Position numbers and translations under genes: made by a program. Below the pieces are notes generated by a model. It was not told the DNA's origin and searched no databases. It saw nothing but the letters and a program-made list of their open reading frames with translations. Source: Allacma fusca (lineage: Eukaryota; Arthropoda; Collembola; Symphypleona; Sminthuridae). From it: a DNA stretch of 64,000 nucleotides. Below, in pieces: positions 23,619 to 33,602 of this stretch. The stretch is from NCBI GenBank assembly GCA_947179485.1, contig OX359245.1, forward strand, positions 67,939,067-68,003,066, read 5' to 3'. The number at the start of each line of letters is the position of its first letter. Position 1 is the stretch's first letter.

Positions 23619-26067
23619 ATGAGCTGGAGAAATAAATTGTCAGGGGTTCTACTGATTATCGCTTTCAATTTGTTAATTTATTTTGCACGGAGTTTTCCAG
23701 TGTTGACGCGTAAGTGTTACTTCAATAAAAGGTTACACAATTGTACTCATGCATTCAACACGTCTACATATACGGTTTTAAACAGCAGTGTATACACGCT
23801 ATAAAATCAGTGCTCGGCACGGGTGTTGGTACAACTCAGGTAAACGGGTTCGGGCACTTGTATGAGCACTACTCGGGTACCTATTTAATGTACCTGAACA
23901 ATTTCGGATACTACCCGGGTACACTTTGGTCGGCTCAAAAATTTGGGTACGGGTACGGGTATGGGTACTAGGATTTAAACAGGGGTATAGTATGACAAAT
24001 GTTTACAAGCAAAAATGTAGAAGATTGTGAAATACAATATTTATTTTACCTCTATTCCTTCTACGAGCCGATGAGGAAAGTTTCCTTCAACTTCTAAATA
24101 ATTATTACATGTCGGGCATACTAAATGACTTGATACTATGTATTAATTCAATTTGCATTAAAGATAATTATTCACTAATTTAATACACTTTTGTGGGTAA
24201 TGTTTCTACAGATCTGTAAGTATGCAAGCTAATTTGGTTTCCAATCGGAAACACTTCTAGATTTTTATGTCAATGAAAGTAGGTACACAATATTAAACAC
24301 ACCGCTCTAGCAGTCGAAATTACATTGTAAGGTGTTATACATTATTATATGTACCGTACTACTGCATTTAAACAAATATGGACCAATACCCGGGTGCAAG
24401 TACGGGTACGACACTGAGATATCCGAGTAAGAATACAATTGTCGAGTATTTTTGGGGTACGAGTACAATGCGGGCACAGTACGTACACGGTTTCAGATTA
24501 CATTGCGGGTATGGATATGGAAAATTTATACCCACATAGATATTAGAGTATGGGTACGAGTAATTATAGATACCAGATGTAACAATACCCACACTTTGGG
24601 TACGAATAATTACGGGTACCGATTTTGGGATACTCATGCCAAGCGCTGCTATGCATTTACGCTGGTTACTTATTTCAATTTTGACATTCTAGATTATCAA
24701 ACAAATCCTGAGTTGGGGCCATTCTTTGAGGGAGATATCAAAGGCAACCCTTTGGATCGAAATGGAATCCCCGAAGAAATTTTCCGCTGGAAAAAAGGGA
24801 TCTTTAGATTTTACGTTCAGGACGATTACAGTAAGTGAAGGTTGGGCCAAATCCACATATCTGAAAACGTTCGCGATTAAAATATAAAATTGAAAATCCC
24901 CACGAGGTTTATAGAATTTGAAAACCCATAGTTCACGATACGTTTTACTCATCATTAATTATGGCGCCTGTTAGGGACGGTCCGGCCTGAAGTACTGCAG
25001 AAGGGAAAATTTCGGAACCGAAATATTTTCCCAGTTTTCCTGGAATCAGGATAAAATATTTTGTCGCCAAGTAATTCAGAAAACGAGGAAATGTTCGACG
25101 GGACAACAATATATACAATATATCTTCTCCCATATGAGCCTAATATTTTATATACTCAATATTATATTATCTTTGTAATACAATCATGGTTTTAATATAA
25201 TAATTATTATTTATTTAATATAATGTATACTTTATTCTCAGAGGGTACTGTGGGTAAAGAGGCTTGAAAGAGTGGCCCAGGAATTGCATTGAAAACCCAA
25301 ATAGTTATCCTATTTCTGATTTGTGCAGGTTTTCAAGAAATGTATAAAATCTACTCCGCCCTACTCGAAATCACATCTGCCACTTGTATCGAAGTTGACG
25401 AATTGCTTAAGTCGGGCCATCAAGATCACGCATACTATAGTCCAGATAAGGGCGTGTGCGCCTCACCTGTTGGGTTTAGACTTGGGCGCCAAGTGATTGA
25501 TTTGGGCCCAAATTGCCTAATTCGTAGTCATGGGACGGCAATACATGAAACACTTCACTCCCTTGGGTTTTTCCACGAGCAGAGTAGAGAGGACCGAAAT
25601 GATTACGTTACCATCAACTTCGACAACATCCTGCCCGGTACGGATTTTTACTCCCGCTTTTTCTTTCCTAATCTAATCCGCTCCCTTTGAATCGGTATCG
25701 GTACGAGCAGGGGTGGATTAATAAAATAATTTTTACGCTGGCCCTTACCCTTAAAATAGATTCGTGGGCCATTCCACACGCGTCACAGTTAACGTCTGAT
25801 TAATGCTCCGGTGTCAATGTTATTATTATTTCAGCGAATAGAAAGAATTTTAACAGGTACCGGACGAATGCCTTTGGAGTTCCGTATGACTACGGGAGTA
25901 TCATGCATTACGGTGCGTACGATTTTGCAATTGACAAGAACGTGAAGACCATAGTAGTTAAACAACCTGGCGCTGAGATTGGCCAGCGGGATAAATTGAG
26001 TTCTTCAGATATTGAAAAGGTCAACCGCATGTACAAGGCAGAGTGTGATTCCAGATCCTGGCGATAG
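23619..26067 (+). CDS. Astacin-family metalloprotease, unit B (intact, 256 aa)
   Basis: Exons 23619-23709, 24693-24830, 25329-25637 and 25835-26067. Signal peptide residues 1 to about 25 (MSWRNKLSGVLLIIAFNLL). Propeptide FEGD at 42-45. Zinc site HETLHSLGFFHEQ (His149, 153, 159; Glu150). Met-turn SIMHY with Tyr205. Four cysteines (96, 120, 139, 250). Exon 3 is one codon shorter than in A (KSGHQDH), as in D and G. Intron 1 is enlarged to almost 1 kb by a hAT-type element (23808-24648). Intron 3 holds a truncated copy of the CAGGGGTGGATT MITE (about 25716-25790). The donor of intron 3 is GTACGG, weak but the same in all units. Downstream AATAAT replaces the AATAAA found in relatives. Nothing in the frame argues against activity. 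Confidence 0.92.
23808..24648. mobile_element. hAT-type non-autonomous element with GGGTAC motif array, in intron 1 of unit B
   Basis: Imperfect inverted ends of about 17 bp (CAGTGCTCGGCACGGGT left; CAGCGCTTGGCATGAGT on the reverse complement of the right). The flanks look like a worn 8 bp duplication of the paralogous target CTACAAAT. Inside both ends the motif GGGTAC and its variants is repeated many times (for example 23945-23970 and 24390-24620). 841 bp, no transposase frame. Confidence 0.75.
25716..25790 (+). mobile_element. Truncated CAGGGGTGGATT MITE in intron 3 of unit B
   Basis: Begins CAGGGGTGGATTAATAAAAT and keeps about half of the 154 bp element seen complete at 29974-30127, including the GGCCC-rich centre. 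The right end is missing. Confidence 0.6.
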
Positions 26068-27378
26068 TCTTTGAAGATCTCCACGCTTCTCTGGAACATT
26101 GGTCACAGTTTATTACATCAGGTGATCATTCATAAAAAAAAGTATGCAATGTTGTTTTTGTCTCGTTTCCTGTTATTTCATTAAAACGATATAGCGGAGG
26201 ATTCAATGACAGAAATTTAATTTGTGTGATGTCAAACTATTAATTTTTTATCCCAATGAAATTGATCCCAGCACATATGCATCGCTGATAAATCCTGGAA
26301 TAATGACCCAGTAAAAATCTATGGATGTCCTCGAAGATAATTTGTCAATTCGATTTCATGCACGAAGAGAAAATTAGTTGAAGGGTCGGAAGTTCAACAA
26401 AATCGAAGTTCTGTCACCCCTTCAGTAATACGCGTATACATGTGTGGGCGTATCGTGATATGTACAGGATGAAGTCAGTACATATACATTCATGCAGTAT
26501 ATATATGTCTCCTGATGAGCCATTTTATATTTTGCTGTTATATATTTTGAGGCAATCCAGGAAAAATCTTAGTACAGCTAAGCAACCTGTCAGATTTTTA
26601 GTGGGTAGTGAAGCTGAATTCGGTGCTCATTAAACTTTTTCATATGAAACTTTAAATCTAGACTTAACAACGTCCAATTAGCAAACCGGCAGAGCAGAAT
26701 AAAACTAGAATCGAAGAATATATACAGACACAGTAAAAACTTTAAACATCCTTGAGAATTGAAATTTGTTCGTTCGAAATTCGACCGTACGACGTTTAAG
26801 TGAAAGCCTTAGGGAAGGATTCGGATTTTTATTAATTTCCTTGGAAGATCATTTTTTATTGATTGAAAATACCTATAGGGAAGTCGTTGTAAGATAAAAG
26901 TTCTCAAATTTTAAAAATCTTCGTTAACAAAACCATATTCCTTACAATAGGTCAATTACCTGCTAAAGAAGTTCAATGGTCAATGATACCAAACAAGGTC
27001 AAAGGTCAAATCCGAGCCATGATTTAGGTGCTCCAACATTTTTATATACCCAGCATATTGTCTTCATAATTTTTTCGATCACAAAGCCATTGCTCCTGCC
27101 TCTGAGTAATCACCCGTCATTAGCGCCTATGAATGAATGATTTTGTTTCCCTTTTCCTAATAGGACAATACACACTACGGTAATTTGTCAAGTATAAATA
27201 TTCTATTCATTAGTAAACATTAAATCATTTCAAACCAACAGGAATGATTCAAGTAAGATTTTGGGTATTGTCGACGCATAATTACACTCAAACATTCTTA
27301 CCAAATACCAGTTTTTAATTTTCAGTTATACTGTCAATTAATTCAATAAGCACATAATTGCCATAAAAAATGAAACAC
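26068..27378. other. Intergenic B-C, array repeat unit
   Basis: No gene. Carries the shared intergenic segments (GTGCTCATTAAACTTTTTC near 26621). Otherwise AT-rich. Confidence 0.6.
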
Positions 27379-27472
27379 TTTGTCCCCAATGCGAACAACT
27401 TATTAAACATGCACAAGATTTGCAAAGACGTAAATAGACCCACATTGTGCTGCTTCTACAAAACCCGCAAGT
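27379..27472 (+). promoter_or_regulatory. Conserved pre-ATG block of unit C
   Basis: Same block as upstream of unit B (TTTGTCCCCAATGCGAACAA, GCACAAGATTTGCAAAG, CCCACATTGTGCTGCTTCT). Confidence 0.45.
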
Positions 27473-28950
27473 ATGGGCTGGAGAAATAAATTGTCCCGGG
27501 TCCATCTGATTATTCCTCTGAATTTATTAATTTATTTTGCAAGGAGTTTTCCAGTGTTGACACGTAAGTAATTATTTTTACCATAAAAGGTTAAAATTCA
27601 ATGCTTTTTACATATACATATAAGGCATTAAACAGCACTACATAGTCGCTACAAATTTAAGCTGGCTACGTATTTTAATTTTGACATTCTAGATTATCCA
27701 GCAAATCCTAGGCTGGGGCCATTCTTTGAGGGAGATATCACAAGCAACCCTTGGGATCGAAACGGAATTCCCAGTGAGATTTACCGCTGGAAAAAAGGGA
27801 TCCTTAAATTTTACGTTCAGGATGATTACAGTAAGTTAAAGTTGGGACATTTCCACACATCTAAAAGCGTTCGCAATTAGAATGTAATATTGACAATGCC
27901 CACGAGGTTTATAGTATTTAAATACCTAAATCTATAGTTCACGTAACGCTTTGCTCAGCATTAATTAGGGCGCCTGATAGGGACGGTCCGGTCTGAAGTT
28001 CTGCGGAAAGAACAATTTCGGAACCGAAATATTTTCCCAGTGTTCTTGGAATCAGGATAAAATATTTTGGCGCCAAATATTTCTGCAAGGAAGGAAATAA
28101 ATGTTCTACGAAATAACAATTATTTTTATCTTCTGTGATAGGAACCTAATGTTTTATTTCCAGAGTGTACAGTGTGGGCTAAGAGGATTGAGGGAGTGAC
28201 GTAGGATTTGAATTGAAAACTTAAAGTTTAACCTATTTCTGATTTGTGAAGGTTTTCAAGAAATGTTTCTGATCTACTCCGCCTTACTCGAAATCACGAG
28301 CAAAACTTGCATCGAAGTTGAGGAATTGCTTACGTCGGGCTACTTTCAAGATCACGTTTACTACAGTCCAAATAGGCCCTACTGTTCCTCAGCCGTTGGA
28401 TTTAGAGGTTGGCGTCAAGTGATTGATTTGGACTCGGGCTGCTTAATTGATGGTGCTGGGCCGGCAATACACGAGACCATTCACGCTCTTGGGTTTTATC
28501 ACGAGCAGAATCGAGAGGACCGAGATGATTACGTTACCATCAACTACAACAACATCATTCCATGTACGGATTTTTAGTCCCGCTCTTTATTTCCCTATTG
28601 AATCCAGTCCCTCTTTATTGGTACAAGTGAGTAAAGCCTAAAGAATAGGCAATATATGTTTTCCGAAATTAAAGTCTGAGTAATGTTCAGGTTTCAATGT
28701 TATTATTACTATTTCAGTGGCAAAAAGGAATTTTGACATCTTTCCGTCGAACGCCTACGGAATTCCGTATGACTACGGGAGTATCATGCATTTCGGTGAA
28801 TAGGATTTTGCAATTGACGAGACCGTGAAGACCATAGAAGTTAAACAACCTGGGGCTGTGATTGGCCAGATAGTTAGGATGACTATCCAGGACATGAGAA
28901 AGATCAACCTCATGTACAATGCAGAGTGTAATTCCAGACTCAGGCGCTAG
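27473..28950 (+). pseudogene. Astacin-family metalloprotease, unit C (premature stop)
   Basis: Exons 27473-27563, 27693-27830, 28252-28563 and 28718-28950 with normal splice sites. Signal peptide, FEGD switch and zinc site HETIHALGFYHEQ are all present. In exon 4 the Met-turn reads SIMHF instead of SIMHY, so the Tyr that contacts the zinc is lost. Three codons after that Phe an in-frame TAG (28801-28803) replaces the Tyr of the usual GAYDFA. The remaining 48 codons after it are still well conserved up to the expected stop (28948-28950), so inactivation is recent. If translated, the product would end just after the Met-turn and lack Cys251. The sequence is closest to the H type (CSSAVG, QDMRKINLMYNAECNSRLRR). 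AATAAA at 29111. Confidence 0.88.
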
Positions 28951-29110
28951 GCTTTGAAGATCTACATGCTTCTCTAAGACATTGGGGATAGCATATTGTA
29001 TCACATGATCAGCCATCAAAAAAATAGCGTTTTTTTTGGTTTCCTGTTTGGGTAATTATTAAAACGATGTAACTCCTGAAGCTATGACAGACATTTAAAT
29101 TTTGTAATGA

Positions 29111-29116
29111 AATAAA
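29111..29116 (+). promoter_or_regulatory. Poly(A) signal of unit C
   Basis: AATAAAGTCCCAG, about 160 bases after the expected stop and in the same context as in unit A. Confidence 0.5.
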
Positions 29117-29322
29117 GTCCCAGTAAGAATCTATGTGTGACTTAAAAGTTTATTTTTTGATTGTATTTCTTGAACGACGAGAAAATTACTTGGAGGGTTC
29201 AAAGTTCAATAGGAACAAATTACCGAATACCGACCTTTATTAATACGCCTACAGGTTTGGTCGTATAGGGGTATGTACAGGATGAAGTCAGCACATACAT
29301 ATGCAATTATATATAGACTAAA

Positions 29323-29947
29323 CAGAGTTGTAGAAAATACATGATATAAATTATTAAAATACAAATACATATATAATAATATGAATATATATAAATATAA
29401 AATACACATACCAGGTAGGGTTGGTTAGGCTACAAATTAAAATACAACTACCCGGAATTGGTTCGCCAAGACACAATATAAAATACATTGTTTCGAAGAG
29501 AAATCGGAAATGCGAAATGAGACTGCCATATTCGAAATATTAAGTACATTTTAGAAATACTATCAAGTATATTCTCAAAGTAATTTGGGCAATTTGAACA
29601 AATAATTACGTAACCAACAATTATTCAACAAACATAAGGTAACATGAACGTTATTAAAGTTTGGAGGTGTGTGTAGATCAAAGTGGATTTACAGACCCTA
29701 GATTTGAAATACTAGGTGGGAAAACGTTACCAGATAAATAAATACAATTCGGTCGTGTTCGTTGATCATCAATATACAAAATAAAGTGGAAATTTTGGTT
29801 CCGACAAAATACAAAATGATGTAGGAATTTTGGGGCTGACAGTATACAAAATAAAAAATACCTTAAACTTTGACGGCGAGAAAAAACCAAATACAAAATA
29901 CGGAATACTATTTCAAATACAATATTTCAAAATATTCCACACCTCTG
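29323..29947. mobile_element. hAT-type non-autonomous element with AAATACAAAATAC motifs
   Basis: Ends CAGAGTTGTAGAAAATAC (left) and CAGAGGTGTGGAATATTTTG (reverse complement of the right). The interior is dense in ATACAAAATAC-type repeats, mainly near both ends. 625 bp, no transposase. No clear target duplication remains. A 5'-truncated copy is at about 51196-51353. Confidence 0.6.
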
Positions 29948-29973
29948 ACATTCAGTACATGCAAGCTTATAAG

Positions 29974-30127
29974 CAGGGGTGGATTTACAGGGTGGCCGTG
30001 GTAAAACAAATTAGGGCCAGGGTAAAAAAAATGTTGACAAAGGCAGGCAGATTGCATGTATAAAGTCCCACAAACATATTTTGAGGATTAGGGCCAGGGT
30101 AAAAATTATTTTATTAATCAACCCCTG
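29974..30127. mobile_element. hAT-type MITE, CAGGGGTGGATT ends
   Basis: 154 bp with inverted ends CAGGGGTGGATTTA and (reverse complement of the right) CAGGGGTTGATTAATA. Perfect 8 bp target duplication CTTATAAG (29966-29973 and 30128-30135). Other copies: 51378-51535, about 46287-46455, a truncated one at 25716, and perhaps a very worn one near 12859-13013. Confidence 0.85.
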
Positions 30128-30135
30128 CTTATAAG

Positions 30136-31177
30136 CATCCCTAATATGATATCACATATTTTTTATCTTTACAAATCGTAGTGAGGCAAAGACACCTGTC
30201 AGATTTTCAGTGGGTAGTAAAGCTGAATTCGGTGCTCATTAAACTTTTTTCATGTGAAACTTCAAATCCAGAGTTCGCAAAGTCCAATTGGCATAGCAGC
30301 TAAACAGGATAAAAATAGAATCCAAGAATAGAAACACAGTAAAAACACTTTGCACCTCCTTGAGCCTTGAAGTTTGTTTTTCATTTCGATTTCAAACATG
30401 ACAGTTGAATTAATTTTCATTCAACAACACACTGAACTTACCATGTACTACTCACAGGGCTGGTCTACAACAACCCTTATCAATAGGACTTGCTAGCACC
30501 TAAATGTGGATAAGTGATGAATTTACAAACATAAAAAATATAAATTGACTCATCAAATAACTTTTGTCAGCCATGTTGGGATATCCAAAACACCGAAAGT
30601 TTGCTTTTGCTCTACTGTGAAAATAGCCGTGAAAGCATTTTCCAATGATATTGCTGCTAAAAAGCATTATATCCAAAAACATGGACATTTTCAAATGGAC
30701 ACAACCTAGTTAAATTATACAACTGTAGAAATCATTAACAAATAGATATTAAATAGTTGTTAGAAAATGTACTTCAAACAGCTCACCGCCCCCAAGGGTT
30801 CGGAACGACATATGGCCATGACCACATGTTTCTAGTCGAAAGAAATCACTTGTCCATTGGTTCAAGAGATTTGTTAGGAGGTTTCCAATTGGATCAAAGT
30901 TCACTTAATTTGACAATCCCAAATCATAATACGATTTCTTACCCTTTTTTTCAAATAGATTTTTAAAAAGACGTTTTTAGAATTTTTAAATAGACTACTA
31001 CTGCTCAATTGTGACTTATAATCATTTCAAAGAAACAGGAATGGTAAATTAAATATGTCTTTATTGTTCACTCATAACTACAAACATCATTCCCAAATAT
31101 TAGTTATTAATTTTCAATACTAACTATTACTGTCAATTAATTCCATGAAAATTTAATTGACATAAAATATGAAATTC
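30136..31177. other. Intergenic C-D, array repeat unit
   Basis: No gene. Contains the shared segments GTGCTCATTAAACTTTTTT (30231), TGCTAGCACCTAAATGTGG (30491) and the GGTTCGGAACGACATATGG stretch (30798), all matching 51600-52700. Confidence 0.6.
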
Positions 31178-31268
31178 TTTGTCCTCAATGCAAACAATTA
31201 CAACATGCACAAGAATTGCAGAGCAGTAATTATACCCACATTGTGCTGCTTGTAGGAAGCCTGCAAAT
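31178..31268 (+). promoter_or_regulatory. Conserved pre-ATG block of unit D
   Basis: TTTGTCCTCAATGCAAACAA through CCCACATTGTGCTGCTTGT; TAATTATA at 31227-31234 is a candidate TATA element. Confidence 0.5.
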
Positions 31269-32482
31269 ATGGGCTGGAGAAATAAATTGTTTGGGTTTCT
31301 ACAGATTATTGCTTTTAATTTATTAATTTTTTTCGCATGGAGTTTTCCAGTGTTGTCGCGTAAGTATTTTTACCATTAAAATGTTAAAATTTTACGCTTT
31401 CTTCATAAGTATGTCTATAAGGCATTATAGAGCACTGCATGCTCTGCTACAAATTTACGCTGTTCATTTATTTCAATTTTGACATGCAAGATTATGAAAC
31501 AAATCCTGAGATGGGGCCTTTCTTTGAGGGAGATATTATAACCAATCCTGGGAATCGAAACGGGATTCCCGGTGAGAATTACCGCTGGAAAAAAGGGATC
31601 TATAGATTTTACGTTCCGGACGATTACAGTAAGTAAAGGTTGAGTCAGCTGGACAGACACGTATATAATTACAAAAGATAGGGGTGTAGTATTTTATTCC
31701 TAGAGAGTTGCTTGGGCTAAGAGGGTTGAAACAGTGGCGTTGTAATTGAATGAAAACACAAATGGTTATCCTATTTCTGTTTTGTGAAGCTTTTAAAGAA
31801 ATGTGGGAAATCTACTCCGCCATACTCGAAATCACAGTTGTCACTTGCATCGAAGTTGACGAATTGCTTAAATCGGGTTATCAAGATCACGTATACTACG
31901 ATCGAGTTGACGACTTGTGCGCCTCAGCTGTTGGGCTTCAAGGTGGGAGACAAACTATTTTTATGGCCCCACGCTGCATACGTTATGGTCATGGGACGGC
32001 AATACATGAGACCCTTCACGCTCTTGGGTTTTATCACGAGCAGAGCAGAGAGGACCGAGATGATTACGTTACCATCAACTACGACAACATTTTGCCCGGT
32101 ACGGATTTTTACTCCCACGCTTTCCTTCCCTATTGAATCCAGTCCCTTTGAATCGGCACGAGTATGGAAAATCCTCAGAAAAATCAATGTGTTTTTACAG
32201 TTAACGTCAGTATAATGTTCAGTTAATGTCAATGATATTATTATTTCAGCGGATAGAAAGAATTTTAACAAGTATAGGACGAACTCCTTTGGAGTTCCGT
32301 ATGACTACGGGAGTATCATGCATTATGGTCCGTATATGTTTGCAATTGACAAGAACGTGAAAACCATAGAAGTTAAGCAACCTGGGGCTGTGATTGGCAA
32401 CAGGGAACGACTGACTATCGCGGATATTGAAAAGGTCCGCCGCATGTACAAGGCCGAGTGTGATTCCAGACTCAGGGGATAG
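31269..32482 (+). CDS. Astacin-family metalloprotease, unit D (intact, 256 aa)
   Basis: The most compact unit. Exons 31269-31359, 31491-31628, 31790-32098 and 32250-32482; intron 3 donor GTACGG. Signal peptide MGWRNKLFGFLQIIAFNLL. Propeptide FEGDIITNPGNRNG (FEGD 42-45). Zinc site HETLHALGFYHEQ (His149, 153, 159; Glu150). Met-turn SIMHY. Cysteines 96, 120, 139 and 250. The loop between the second and third cysteine is distinctive (GLQGGRQTIFMAPRC) and more basic than in A, B, I and J. Position 2 after the Met-turn is GPYMFA instead of GAYDFA. D and G share all these features and form one subtype. AATAAA at 32721. The BEL/Pao element begins about 300 bases after the stop and leaves the gene untouched. 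Confidence 0.93.
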
Positions 32483-32720
32483 ACTTTGAAGTTCTACACG
32501 CTTATTCTCTAGGACATTTTTGTGACAGTTTATTACATCAGGTGAACATTCATCAAAAAAAGTATACAGTTTTGTTTTTGTCTGGTTTCCTGTTATTTTA
32601 TTAAAATAATATAACGGCAGATTCAATGACAGAAATTTAAATTTTATGATGTCAAGGTATTAATTTTGTATAGTAATGAAATTGTTCCCTGCAAACATTT
32701 GCATCGCTGGTAAATCCAGG

Positions 32721-32726
32721 AATAAA
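32721..32726 (+). promoter_or_regulatory. Poly(A) signal of unit D
   Basis: AATAAAGACC, 240 bases after the stop and 60 bases before the BEL/Pao insertion. Confidence 0.6.
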
Positions 32727-32787
32727 GACCTATTCAAAATTTATGGATGTCCTCGAAGATAATTTGTCAATTCGATTTAGTGCACGC

Positions 32788-33602
32788 TGTTTCGTTAGAA
32801 ACGGGATAACTTATGTTCCTGATAGATGAGGGACTTATGGTATGAGATGGAAAGATGGAGCAAATGTGTTGTAATAAAGTGGAGCAAACAACAATAGGTT
32901 AACCTCAATTAGACTCAATTTAATTACTGCAAAACAAGAATGGTTACTACAAACACTAAGTTTAAAGGGTACAATTTAATTACGGAGCCTTGGAAAGGAA
33001 TCACTCCAATGTTAACTTGAGCTGGGTCAATTATGGTAAAATACGTGGTAATGTCAAGCCGTAGAATTACACAGCGTAAGGAGTAGGAAATTGGAGCCAG
33101 GACACCCACTACTTTGAGGTCCTTACAATAGGAAGGCTGGAGAAGAAGTGCTCTCCGAGTTGTATTCTCGGAGCCTTTTTATAGGTTGAGGTTGAGGTTT
33201 CTGTTGGAGGAAAATGTACTACAATCAATAATTATGAATAAAAGGTAATTTACTATACAATGGTATAGCGCTTAACTAGGTTAGATACATACATATGTGA
33301 GAAGGCATATAAAATTAGTACATACATACATACAAAAAAATAACTCATTGGTTTGTAGGTAGAAGAAAAAGTCAATTAGAATATTGTCCAGGTTTTTAGA
33401 AGTTAGGAAAAGGTACTGACATTGGTATCTGCAAAGCATAAACCCCAGGTGAGCTAGTTAAATTGACACTGTAAACAAATGGAAGCATAATCTGTACAAT
33501 GAGAAATGCAAATGAGTCCAAATGGTAGGCTACTCTGTGTAAAAGGGGAGCTGGACTTCAGCTAAAAATACAAATATAGTTTAGGCTAATGCAGCCTGAA
33601 CA
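32788..33602 (-). repeat. BEL/Pao LTR, left copy (815 bp)
   Basis: Begins TGTTTCGTTAGAAACGGG and ends CAGCCTGAACA. Nearly identical to 38831-39685. Confidence 0.95.

Larger units (their letters stand above)
29797..32782 (+). repeat. Duplicated block carrying unit D (twin of 51196-54455)
   Basis: From the TTCCGACAAAATAC segment through the MITE, the D promoter, the whole gene and its 3' flank, this matches 51196-54455 with a few percent difference. The second copy additionally contains a 375 bp MITE. Confidence 0.85.

Noticed and set aside
23940-24625. Regular short repeats that could suggest a CRISPR-like or satellite array
   Set aside because: The GGGTAC words are degenerate, irregularly spaced and confined to the ends of a hAT-type element; no constant repeat with unique spacers.
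25635-25690. Read-through of exon 3 into intron 3 as the true C-terminus of the astacins
   Set aside because: It would remove the Met-turn and the last cysteine, while exon 4 is conserved in frame in all complete units; kept only as a possible retained-intron form.
28447-28641. Alternative-frame open stretches overlapping astacin exon 3 in several units (also near 31784, 53730, 56715, 59099, 62770)
   Set aside because: They recur only because the exon is duplicated; the astacin frame explains the conservation and holds all family residues.
31924-32271. Minus-strand frames of about 115 codons over exon 3 and intron 3 of D and G
   Set aside because: Antisense of the zinc-site exon running into intron; no independent coding sign.
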